From: Phallusia fumigata
Taxonomy: Eukaryota; Chordata; Ascidiacea; Phlebobranchia; Ascidiidae
DNA length: 24,263 bases
Reading direction: 5' to 3'
Assembly (NCBI GenBank): GCA_008931825.1
Contig: QXVZ01014952.1
Coordinates: forward strand, 1 to 24,263
The position numbers were made by a program, and so were the translations under genes. Shown in pieces: positions 1-12,700 of the stretch. The notes beneath the pieces were generated by a model. It saw nothing but the letters and a program-made list of their open reading frames with translations, was not told the origin of the DNA and ran no database searches. Every line of letters begins with the position of its first letter. The stretch's first letter is position 1.

Positions 1-497
1 CCCCGAGCACGAACGTTCCTAACATTGTTGAAAATCACAAAAAGAAGATTAAAATGCACATGGGAAAAAATGTATATGTAAAGTGGTACACCATTTTTCC
101 TGCACTCTAAGGGGTCTATGGCATTGATTAAAAATATGTTTTTGAAAATATATTGTTAGTGATGTAATATGTGAACCAGGTTAATTTTTATTAATACAGA
201 CCCTGTAATATGAGCTTCAATGTTACTAATTATACGATGTTTTGTTTTATACAAACTTACATTTATACAAACGCATTCTATTTGATACACGTCTTACATT
301 ATGTTGTACTGTATTTTTTACATAAAATTTTTACTTTTTTCAGAAAAGTTATTGCACGCGTTTTCACCAGCGTTTAAAAAACTGATTTGATAAGAAAATT
401 GTTTTTGGCCTATTCCTATAAAATACATTCTCTAAACTTTCTTTTATGTCGAAAATTTTCACCAATTTTTCCGAAATCACTTTATACGAGCACTTAC
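1..497. other. Dynein intron, left edge
   Basis: This is AT-rich sequence 3' of the exon 26 donor, with no coding signal seen. The next dynein linker exon was looked for and not found. Confidence 0.6.
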
Positions 498-724
498 TTT
501 GGCATCGCGACCACTTCTCCCTCAGCTGATATCATCGCATGTACGGATGGTGGTTGCTTCGAAGTGCTGGTGCGAATATCCAGGTACTTGATGTTGGCGA
601 AGCATTTCACCAAGTGCGGCTGGACACTAGATGGCTCTCGTCCGTGGGAAAGTACCGAGAGAAGTTCGTCGTTGCTGAGAAAGTAGAAACGAGGGAAGGC
701 GAGTCGTTTCACCTCAAGGTAATC
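498..724 (-). CDS. DNAH14-like: Dynein exon 26 (last exon in the window)
   Basis: The exon is 227 nt, from phase 0 to phase 2, with acceptor TATACAG and donor CCAAA|GTAAGT. It encodes [20 protein letters not shown], then [20 protein letters not shown], then [32 protein letters not shown] is the dynein linker signature. Its 5' part is present a second time just upstream (759-833) across an N. The next exon would lie beyond position 1. Confidence 0.97.
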
Positions 725-3700
725 CTGTATAAAAAGATTGTAAAGGATTCATGTAATNAAGTACCGAGAGAAGTTCGTCGTTGCTGAGAAAGTAGAAACG
801 AGGGAAGGCGAGTCGTTTCACCTCAAGGTAATCCTGTATAAAAAGATTGTAAAGGATTCATGTAATTTTTTACGGGGTTCGACCCGGGACGCTCCAAGAT
901 CAGAGGGTCTGCACATGAACAGAGTGCCTCATACCGTTTGGCCAGGTCCTCGTAAAGTAACGTTTTTTAAAGTGGTGCATTGTCCCACGGACATTTTCGA
1001 TGCCATAAATTTAAAAAAAAATCTGAAATGTTTTGAACAATTACTATAAAACAGTAGCTATAAAACCGTGCACAACATAGAAAAAATCTTTAGCTAAAAA
1101 AAATTTAAAGTAACTTTCAGCTGCACGAGTGAAAAAAAGTCATTTAAAAAAACTATTTAAAAAAAACGTGCTAAACAGGTTGATATCTACTGATTTAAAG
1201 AAGGCTTATTTCCAATCAAACAGTTAAGTGGACCCAGCGCACAACTGATACTCTTATTAAAGTGGTAAAATAAAGACTTACTTTTTCACAACTTTGCAAA
1301 GGAATAATTTCACCATGTTAAAGAAAAGCTATACAAAAAGTCTACCACATTTGTATACACAAGAAACATCTGGCGACGCACAAAAAACATCTTATACCAT
1401 CTAATTTATAATCCAACTTGTAGCATCGTCTTAATTATTAAACATCATTTCTTGAATTTCAAACCAACCTCCAGACATTTCTGAATCTTTTCCAGGCTTG
1501 TGTTGGACGATTGAAGTGATTCCAACACCCCAGGGCCAGTGGCAGCTCGCAACGCATTGGGGCGGTCCTCGGTTCGCCGCATGAGGTCGCGCCACGACTT
1601 GTCCACCTACGTCATCACAGTGACCACAAATTAAAGTCAGAAAATTGATCTAAGAAGCACATCTTAAAAGGCCGGAGACAAAAAAATCAAGCCTGAAAAA
1701 TTTCACCTTTGCTGTGAACGCAGTGACGTCACCCACTTACGTACGTGAAACGATGACGACACTAAATTATTCCCGGCAAAATACACAAATACAAAAAGTT
1801 TTAAATTTTCTACGAACAAACTGTTTAAATGTTCTACAAGTTTTGAGTTTATAACTTTTAAACACAAAACAGGCTTTTCAAAACTTATTTAGACGAATCT
1901 CAGAAAAATCGGATCTGATTACTGTTTAACTAGGGTTTCGCAATAAGACAACACTAACAGATATAACATTCACAACAAGTAACCTGCGAGAATAGTTGTG
2001 CCTCTGTGGGCAATTGCCTTTGTATGTCGATTGTGGTAAACACAGGTTCCAAGTACAACCAATTCCGCTGGCACTTCATCCACTCATCGAGGGTTCGGGA
2101 AAACAACATCAACCGGCGCTCCCAGTCGTCCACCTGAACCTACGGTTTAAACAAAATAGTGATAACTGTTTAAAAATGTGCATGTTTTGTTCAAGTTAGT
2201 GGCAAGACGAATGAGCGATGTTTAATTTGGCTTCGTTCATTTTGTTGAACAAAATTAGGACGTTAAAAATTGCAAGTGATCTTGCAACTTGATGGGGATT
2301 TGTAAAACAGCATTATCAAAATAGGCGTGGTTTTGTCAAGTACCGTGGAAAATTAGAGTAAGCAGATGCGTTCGCAGTACAGGCTCAGACTAAGACTTAT
2401 GGAGACTCCAATATATACATACGAAAGTTTTAAAACACTAAGAACACCTACCCATAAAATTTATTCATCGAAACTCTCTTAGTGATGTTGTAAATGTTAT
2501 TAATATTTTACAAATCCGAATAAATATTATTCTTTTTATATTTTTGGATTTGTTGATCATCATTTTCAATATTGCGCATCATTTTCAGTATTGCGCCAAA
2601 TCTCCCAAGAAAGGGACAAAAAATTTCTTGAATAATCCGACACAGCAATTGGAATGGGTAAAAAATTAGATACGTCCATAATAGTACCGACGTACAGATA
2701 TCTGGCGGCATGGATGTGGAATCTTTTTTGAGAATATCGTTTAAGCTTTGTTAGGTTACATGCGACACATTGTATTTCCGCTTGCCTACGCAGGTATTCA
2801 GAGAAATTGTTTTTTAAATACCTTTATTGGTCCCACATATCTTGATCCTTTAATGGTCGCAATAGTAATCTGGCTTTCTTCCAGTTGGTTCCAAATTTCG
2901 TCAGCGGTCGAAATGATCATAATGTTGTAAGCACCAGTTGTGTGGGCGACCATTCTAATGACAAGAAACTATGTTATCACACAGGTCTGACAAGAAAAGT
3001 GAACGTTTCTTGAAATCTAGTAGGCTATGTATGTGGAAATAAGAAGATTTCACGTGGAAGTAAGGTTTTGCTGCAAGCATATTGCTAGATTTAAAGCAAC
3101 AACCACAGTCTTGTTGAAGTTAATTTACAGTTTTAAAGCTGGAGACTCATTTGCATTTCATGCCCATAATCAAATACAGCATTGTTCTGGGCCGAAAAGT
3201 GCAGTTTGCTAAATCCTGATGAAAATATGCTTGTGAGATGGAAATATGCTTGCAAGTGGGTGCATTTGGGTACGAAAGTTTTTTGTTGTGGGTACGCACC
3301 CCACCCCAGAAGACCTTTTAGACTACGCCCTACCTGTACCTTACAGGACAACTTATTTCGTGAGCCTTTGAAAGCGTTTCGATGTACCATTGATATGTGT
3401 GCTGTTTATTTGCCCATAGAAGTTCAAATGTTTCAGGTGCATTGCAAAGTTCATTACTTATGTTGTAAGTGACAAGAATAAAGTAATTTTACATTCCATA
3501 CCTCAGTAAAATTTTAAACCCAAGAAATTCAAAAACACAGATCAGCCTTTACTAATCTCATACTTGAAATCTGTGGCATGCCAAAGCTGAATGAGTTTGT
3601 TGAGCATAGTTTGCAATGTTGACTCGTTGGTGGCGCGAGTTGAGATTTCCATTATCAAGTCTCGGTGCTGAACCAACTGCAACACAAAAATTTAAAGATG

Positions 3701-6700
3701 AAGACTGTTTCAAATACAAATTTGTATTTAAGGTTTTGCCTTTAACGAGATCTGCAAAGAATTGGGAATGAAAAAAAGGAAAACAAGAAAAAGAGGGGAG
3801 ATTGAGAGCGAGAAAGAGAGCACAATAAAGTAACGCAAAGAACAAGGAAAGATATGTGAGCGGCAGACAGTGCATATTGTTTCGACCTATAAGGTCTCAT
3901 CAGTGCAGCTGGTGACAGGACATTGGCCGTTTAGGCTAGTTATCTGGCTACACTAGCCCAAACGGCAAATGTCTTGTCACCAGCTGCACTGATGAGACCT
4001 TACAGGTCGAAATTGAAGGAAAGAAAAATGAGGAAAAGAAAGAGAGACTGAAAATGGAAGAGAAAAAAACTAAGTTGAGGAGAGAGCTTCCTAAGTCCTT
4101 GAAAAGAAAGAAAGCGAATAAACACAAAAAAATAGAAAGCTGTCGTCACGTTAAACCTACCCTCCATTTCAGCAAATCCCCCAAAGTCAGGGTCGCGTCA
4201 CGTGTTAGGGATCGACCAATAGCGTACTGTATTTCCTCCCAATGTCGTTGCTTGAGGCATGTGTTGCGAAGTGCAGCGATAAGAGGAAGTCCTTGCTTGA
4301 AATCCATTACTACTTGCTTTAACCTTGATACAAGATTATATTATCAGATGTAAAAAGTCATCAAAGGTAATAAGTTTTTATGGTAAAAGCATTGTTTCGA
4401 GGCCTAGAAGTGTTTAAATATGTTGTTATTAGTTAGGACAAGTAAGTGATAGAATTTTAACTGTTTTCCATTTTCATAACATATGTTTTGCCTTTGTGAT
4501 ATGCTGTAAAGATGTTTAAACCTAAACTACAACTTGGCTAATCAAAAGCCTTTTCAATCACAATACACCAGGTCTGCAAGAGGCGTTATACCGAATCATA
4601 GTCCGTCATTCAAGCATTTCCATTCAGCAAGATGTGGGCTAAAAAAACTAACCTACAGTGGCTATTTAGTGTCACAACAACAATGGGGCCTTGTTTTAGT
4701 TTAAAACTGATTGACAACCACTGCTATAGCAACATGACGTCATCATACTTTGGCACAAGGTCGTTGCGGGGAAGCCCCTTCTCGAGCATGAAGACAGTTT
4801 GCATGAATCGCGAGACACTTTCCTGGACGTGGTCAATGTTCAGGTGCAGAAACTCGCATTCCTGAATCAAGACAACAGATGTGTTGAAAATACAAAATGG
4901 GGTGCTAGAAATTCTTAGTGTGCCAAATCTAAATACTGGGATTGGAAAAGTTACTTCTATTCTATTTGAATAAGAACTGATGATGCCATTTCTTTGGCGA
5001 AATCGATTTTTTACTCGAGAAATACACAGACTGATTTGAGTGTGCTGTAAGCTTCAGCTCTATTATAGTTTATCCGAAACTGGAATCGTCTGTATTAAGC
5101 ACCCGTGGTTCAGGACGATTTCTGCACTAATGCACCTTCTATTCATAGAGGTAACTTTTCCAAAATGAAGTAGTAAGTTTAATGACAAAATAACTTCATT
5201 AAAAATACACAGGCCCATTAGTTTGTTAGTTTTTAAAAGCGACATACTTTGTTCATCACAGGTTTCGGCAATAACTCATGCCATCATCAGTGATACAAAA
5301 TACAATTATAAAGGTTGTTTTTTGCATTGGATTTTTTAGCGGCCTTTAAAGTTTGTGTGGTCATTCAATACAAAAATGTTCAACTTTGTTGAACTTGACG
5401 AGTTCTACGAGTTCTTTAAATTGATGCTTCTCATTCATTTTAAAAGTCAAGATCTGGATCAAAGTCCTAGTAACCCTCAAGCCTACCGTCCACTCGGCAT
5501 GAAGTTTTGCCCACTCATCGTTTGATTCCCACAGCAACTTGCGAAGAGTGATGTCGCGCTCCACCTCAGCCAACTCGGCTTGTAGTTGAGCGGCGCTGAT
5601 CCCACTCCCCGATGCCTCCGCTATCATAGCTTCACTAAAATGTTCAATTGCTGATTTGCAAGTGGTTATGAACCCTTGTGTTTNTTACTTTACACATAAA
5701 AGCTGAATGGGATATTTATATGAATCGAAAGTTCATTGTGTGTTTGTTTTTAGGAAGAGTTTAAAAAGGATAAAGAGTTTATTTCAGAATCTTTTTAATC
5801 GTCCAATTATGCATTATCAACACATTTTTCAAAATGTTTTTCAATAACTAAGTTCAAAAATACCAAACTTTAAGGACAATCAATGGTATACAAGCCAATT
5901 TGACTTCAACAAACTTCGTGCCATTGACAATACAGATTCAGAATTATATTGCTTTAGCAAAACATGCGAAACGAAATCTTTGAAAACAGATTACGGACAC
6001 GATCCATTATCCACTTTTACGTTTGAAAAGCTTCGAAATTAGCCTTCTCTGTTATTGGTCAATTTTATCGTCGGCTGTGCGAAGCGTTAAAAATCTGCTG
6101 CACGTTCATGTATAAATCACTATCAAAGTGTTTATTTCGTATATCGGCTTTTCTTCAGTTTTTTTATGACTCGCGGCCCGTAACCTTACTTGTGGCATCA
6201 TAAAGGAGCATTGTGCGGTGGTGCCTCAACGTACGTTAAGGTTTGTTTAGCCAGCACGCTATATTAACATTGACTAAGAGAGTCCGAAGACGTTTCGCTG
6301 TGCACTTATAATCGCGTTACAGGAGACTTCGGAACCACTTTGCCCACCGCTGCAATATCATTAAATCTTATCCAGCCAATAAAAAAATTAAACAAACGTA
6401 ACGAACCTGTGGAAACGGGAGAGTCGATTTACAGAAATCCTTCGCATCGACGTGGAACATGGCGACACGCTTCGATGGTTTCATGCCGTGCATCTCACGC
6501 GTCATCTCCGTGTGACGAAAGAGGACGGATGCGAATTCATCCGGGCCCCACTCCTGCTCCCGGATGCTGCCATCCACGTCCACGAGACGACTTTCATCCA
6601 CCATGGAGCAAAACCTGTAGGAGGATAATTGAATGAAGTCTTAATTCGCAAAAAAAGCTTTTTTGACAAAATCTGTGGGACCATAGGAAAAATGGCACAC

Positions 6701-9700
6701 ATCTCTAAAACGAAAGCAAAATATTTTCGAGCTATATTTCTTATAATTCGCACACCTACTTTATTAGATTCAATACGTTCAAAAGCTATAGATGCCAGGA
6801 CCCTTTACCATCTCATACTTTTTTAAAAGTAAAATAAAAAAAACAAGAAAAATACACCAAAACTAAAACAAGGGTAGTTCATATCATTTTGTGCCCAAAC
6901 AAACATTCAAAAAAAACATTTAAAGACAAAACAATAAAGCAGTACTAAAACCTACTTTTTGTATTCTGTTGAATACTGGGCTGCGTCGGCAACTGCCAAT
7001 TCCACATTCTCAAGTAAATGTTCGACCTTTTCCGTGTAGACTGTGTCGCGCAATAGGATTTCTGTGCCGTATACGCTGCTCGCATCCGATTCAATTTCAG
7101 CTGAAGAAAGCTGGATGTCGAATGCCGGAGGTTGCACGAAATCACTGAGGTCATCCGATGAACAAACCGTATTGACCTAAGAAAGATATTTTTACAAATG
7201 TGTTGTCTTTCAATTACACAAACAAGCAGGGGCATTTTTCTTAGCTAAACTAAAAAATCATCTGGTCATGAAACAAGCGTCCGGTGTTCGCAAGGTTGCG
7301 GGTCCAATCCCGTTCCAGTCTCATGTGTTTTTCTGAGTACGTAACTGCAGCAGCATTGCTTCAATCAAGTTAAACCGAACAAAGAGTTACCAAGCCCCAA
7401 ACCAATAAAAATAAAACAAAACATGATTCAACAGCACTGCAATAAGGCGGGTGATTTGCTCTTGTTTGTGCATAGCGCTTTTAGGCGTTGTTTTGCGAGG
7501 TTACAATGAAACACAACAAACAAAGTTTGTACATAATTTTCAGCAGCTTCACAGCTTTGTAATTTCGCCTTTACCCGTTCCAGCTTGACCAGTAAGAGAT
7601 AATTAAATTCGGCAACGTGACAACACGGAAGTATAATAGGACGAGCGGGGCGATATGAATGTAAGTCTACTACTCGGCGAAAAACAACAAGGAAACTTCC
7701 ATTTGAGAGTTTGCTTATGGGGTCGTGTGTTTACAACCCTTTTAGTGGTTTAGTGCAGCTAAACAAATAGGATGCTGAAGTGGGCATCACTATAATGTCT
7801 TGAAGGTCCGAAATCTGAACCTTGGTTCGTGTGTATTTTTACAGACCTGAATGTGCACTGATCATGAATCTTGGTAAACTTAGGGTGGAATTACCAACAT
7901 AAATACGCCCAGTTAGTGAATTGGATAACTAGTATTTTATTACCAGTGCAGTTTTTTATAATTTTAAGTACCTTTGCGTGAGCGTAAAATTAATTTTAAA
8001 TTTGCTCGTTTTTGTTTATAATTTAAGTGTTTTAGTGGCAAAAACTTTATGGGGGTGCTTGATACTGTGCATAGAATTCCGAATGAAAGTTAGTTGTTCT
8101 ATTTTTGCAATGAACATTAAAAAAAACTATAAATGATGAACGGCACATACCTCACTAAGCACGGCCTCAAATCCATCCACCAGAGACTGGATGGCAGACA
8201 TAAATTCGGGCTTATTCGGTGACAATGTGACGAGCGAAGGAGCCTCCGCAATGCTTTGTTCGCTGAAAACAATTATCCGCAATTTAAAGTGGGAAATTTA
8301 TACCAAACTTTTAAACCTGTGTTTTATTCCGAAAGCAAACTTATGACCAAAAGAGTTAAAAGATTTGACCCAAAACTCTCAAAGCATTCAAAGGTTTGCG
8401 AAAATGCACAACTGAATAAACTCCATATACTGCAGAAATTTTCTGTGCAACAAGTTTTCATACACCGTTACTAGAAAAAACAAAACACCGTGTTGATTTT
8501 AAACCATGTGGTAAATCGGTTAGCCTGTTTTTCAAACTGCTCACAAATCTAGCTAATACTCACTGTAAAAAATATATTTAAAAAAATTTTAGTTTATGTG
8601 ATATAGGCTTTTCTATACTTGGCAAATAAATGGGATAAGGTAGTTCATAAAGTATTTGCGTGGAGAGATCCGATAACTTCAGCAACGTTATTTCTTACCT
8701 TACTATTGATTGTCGCCTGCTCGGAGCCTCGGAATCGAAATCGTCGGAATCGGATTCGACTGAATTGATGGAGGTTTCAGAGTAGGTGACACTTTTTCCG
8801 AACCGAACAACACTTCCCCGGCGAAGAGACCTGAAGAAAAGAAAAAAACGACGGATGCAGTCGCCTAAAAACTATATCTCTGCCACAGCGCCCATTTTTA
8901 ATGTTCACAAAAAAACAACAACAAACACATGATTTATGCCGTTTGTGGCATTAAAAGGGCCTTTTAGAAACTGCATTTGCTAATTTATTTTCGTAAACTA
9001 TGCAAACATTTTTTTTCAAAACGGTGCAAAGCAAGCCAAAAAAAAACAAAATTAAAAACGTTTTTTTTCAACATATTGCAACCAAGCTACCACTTATTTT
9101 GTGACGGGTAGACCAAAATATTTGTAACGTAAATGAGGTAGATATGTCAACAACTGGTCAGCCATCGATTAATATAAATGCAATTGTGGCGTTTACAACG
9201 TTTTCTTGTACGCAATTATTTGAGAAGATATCCTTTTGAGCTTTTCAGCCGATACCCAGAAGCTGTCACCCACAAGCTGTAAGCATTTCAAAGCATATAT
9301 TTTCGAATCACAACACAGGTCCACCACGTACCGTCTCCACCATAGAATGACCGGCGCCACAAAACAAGTCAATTTACCTATGGCGCAGACGCAACGTGTG
9401 GAGCCTCAGGAAACACCCCGGCAGTCACAGGCATGTTGCCATCAGCCACTTGTGCCGCAACCGCGCACTGCCAATTTGCACAAAGGCACACACACAAGGT
9501 AAATAAATTTGTGACAGCAGTTATCGTAAACAATATTAATCTACAATTTAGTATTATTATTTAGGGACTACTAGCGAAAAACAACGTAGATTGAGGCTAC
9601 ATAACAAACCAACTCACATAAGCCGTTTTTTCGTCGAAGTTGTGCTAGCGCTGCTTATTCTGCTTCGAACTTCTACATCGTAAACTTCCAACACCAATCT

Positions 9701-12700
9701 TACCTGCAACCAATAATTGCATGATTTTTGGGCTTTCTACATGAATTTTGTGGAAATTTTAACAAGAACTTCTTATGACACTTTATTCTGTCCATCCCAT
9801 CCCATGTCATGGGATTGTCACAAAACATTTTCACATCTCGTGAGCAAATAAAAGCATCACCAAATCGTAATAAAGCTGTTAATTTAAGGAAGTAAAATCA
9901 TCAACTTACAACAAAAATTGGTGGCGAGAATTCCTCAACTTTCTGTTTTTTGTTTGAACTGTCTCCTGTGCCCTAAACAAACAACAAGACTTTAAAAAAA
10001 AAACTAAAATGTAACAGAATACTTTTAGTTCTACTCGTACGTGATCTCGGGTAATCTCCTTAATTCGTAATTCAAACAAAAAACATTCAATGTTTGTTTC
10101 ATTTTATCCTCGGTAGGCGAAAAACATGCGTACAAGAACAGGGCGGTCGCGCTAACCACTTGGTCATCTCGGGGGATCAAATTTCAAAGGAACAAATGAG
10201 TTTAACGAAGGTAACAAGGGTAAGAATGTTGTCTCGCACAATCCAGTACCTCGTTTGCAATAATGTACATAGTTTTGTCTGCTCGGGATAATTTGAAGTT
10301 AAACATTTTAAAACCGCGTATTAAGCCAATGAGTATTAAACGGCAACTTGGCCCCAATATATAGTGACGTTGTTAGCCTAGTAATATTTCGGAAAAAAAT
10401 TGTTTAAAATTCTTGTTTTCACTTCCTATACAGGGGTCTTCGTCAGGGCAATAATTTTAATCAAACACACAATAGTCTGCTGCTACGTGTTAGGTGAAAA
10501 AAGGCTCTTCCGCCTGGTACCGTGTAGGCCGGTTATATTACGTAGTGACGTCACTTTAATACGAGTGAAAGTTAAAAATACTCTGTGATACTCTTGAACA
10601 GTTGATTATTTTACAATGTGCATTCCTACCTACAACGAAAAAGTGCGGTAAAAAACGTCAGGCATACAAAAAACTTGCGCAAAACCTAGTGGGTTATTAA
10701 TGCCTAAACCAAAAATTTTCCATTAACGTTCTCCTTTATATAAGATTTTAAGTGACACTTTTGGACAATTTGGTATGGGGCGGGAACAGCTTTGCCTTCA
10801 TGTTTCAATTAAAGTTTGTCCAATAAATTAATTTTCTCCCTGTCTCTTCTTGGTGTTGTCCCACGATATGGAATCAACATGCTAATTTGAACTCACCAGC
10901 ATACTGTTATCATCATCCGTGATCGGTTTGGGATTAGTGGTTTCCCTAAGAAATGAATATCCATTTCTCTCGCTATGACGCGTCACCTCATTATACCTGA
11001 AAAAACATAAAACGATGGTGAATAATAATTTCTTCAAATTAAATGGCAAAAGCACTGGTTAAAAGTAGATTTTTAGATTCAAAATATCAGGTTTACTTAC
11101 AATTTTGATTCTTTAAGATGTTTTTCAAAATCCTGTACATTCACAGAGCATTTGCCATCGCTGTTTGAAACAGCAAGGAAAGCAAGTAGAAAGTCGGTTG
11201 CCTTGGTAACCGTTCGGGTGATCATTTCATGAATTATGTCATCAAGAAGATGAAGAAAATTGCCAAGACGTGATAGGGTTTTTCTCCATTGAGCCAGTTG
11301 GGTGTATGTAGTATCTGCGATGTAAGTTAGACAAATAATTCGTTCGTTAGTTATGGAATCAACATGCAACATTTGTGTATCAGGTTACAACATCCAATGG
11401 CAGTCACAATTTACAAGATTTTAAGGCAAAATCGTTTTCGGGTGTGCAAATGTCATTACTGGTTTAAATTTTAAAAACAGAATTTCAACAGCGGTTTGTG
11501 CATGATTTAGTTTGTCACGAGTTTGTCAGTTAAAACACATCTTGAGTTAACCGGATTCGAATGGGCTGGTTTTGACGGCACCACCCTTTTTTAAGATTAA
11601 ATGTTAGGTTTACTAAACAGTTGATGATTTTACTATGTTCATTGTTCTTAGGTGAGCCGCTTGTATCACGTGTAACTTTTTTTACTTTTTAGATAAATTT
11701 TATTTTATTTTGATCAAAAGTGAAAATGCAAAAGAATTCGCATGTAGCAATTACATTTCATCACAAACAAATTACTCTGATGATAATCCTTACCCAGGGA
11801 TGGACGAAACATGGCCAAAAGATATAACTACTACATATATATTTTCTGGCTAGTATGTTTTTAAGCTTCTTCGAGGTTAGATTTGCTAAATGCAATCAAT
11901 GAGATTTGACGTAAAGTACTTGTCGCCTAAAATCTTTACTCCATTTTCTTTTCTAGTAGTGTTGTAGTTACCTGTCACATTGGAATCAACATTTTGTGCA
12001 AATTGCTTGCATGTAACGTTTCCTCGCCGAACTTCGTCAGTGATACCTTCCTCTGCTGCAAAACTCTGCAATATAATACGGTATTACTTAAAATGAGGCC
12101 TTGTAATGGGTATAAGCAGTTTTTAATGTGTGGCTTATTTATGATAAGGGGAATTTGGGGAGCCAAAAGGGTTTTAAATGGTACTGCAAATGGTTTCATC
12201 ATTGTCTGCAAAAAAATACCTTGTTACTCGCCTTTTACCATGTGTATGCAAACAAGTCAAATTGTGTTTTATGTGGATTTTCCGAATTTGTGCAGAGACT
12301 ATAAAATAATTTTGAAAAAAGGACATAACCCACTGTCAAAGGCATTTTCTATATCCCAGCCAAAAATTGCATCAAGTCCTTCATTCGACAAGCCCTAATT
12401 CAAAGCATTGCATCAAAATTAGGCTAAACAAAAATCCCCTGTTTGGGACGAATGTTTGGTTTAGGCCGAAAAAAGTGAGCTGAAATTGCTTTTGGCAGAA
12501 TGAAACTTTAACATTTGCATTTCATTAAGAGCTTCAAACGTCTTGACTTCAATTGTCTTAAATCAAGCCTTCAAGTCATTATATGTCTATCATAGTTTGT
12601 ATTGAAACTCAGTATCAAAGGCATAGTTGTTGAAAGGATCATATCCAAGTATTGTGTCCATAACTTACATTACAGACTTTCTTAGCTTGTTCGACCACAA

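Noticed and set aside
870-952. A functional tRNA-Leu/Ser
   Set aside because: There is no acceptor-stem pairing and the anticodon arm is irregular; a SINE remnant fits better.
4054-4353. Basic 99-codon plus-strand frame ([17 protein letters not shown]...)
   Set aside because: It comes from the purine tract and then runs antisense through dynein exon 21.
5751-5800. Plus-strand acceptor followed by [14 protein letters not shown] and a stop
   Set aside because: It is short, low in complexity, on the opposite strand inside a dynein intron, with no partner exon.
6321-6349. 29-nt minus-strand mini-exon that would repair the exon 18/19 phase
   Set aside because: The donor is weak, the translation (RWAKWFRSL) matches nothing expected, and about 200 family residues would still be missing.
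6340-6636. 98-codon plus-strand frame
   Set aside because: It is the antisense shadow of dynein exon 18.
9380-9502. GC-rich, coding-looking patch on the minus strand ([14 protein letters not shown]...)
   Set aside because: Its only long open frame ends in TAG exactly at the donor-like site, the other frames have stops, and exons 14 and 15 already join in phase without it.
11777-11815. CTGATGA...GGACGAAAC, another hammerhead-like string
   Set aside because: The intervening stem is lopsided (unpaired bases on both sides) and no helix I or cleavage triplet is visible. Chance is likely.
11994-12398. 134-codon open frame on the plus strand
   Set aside because: It is antisense to dynein exon 10 and its intron, has no recognisable similarity and no coding composition.
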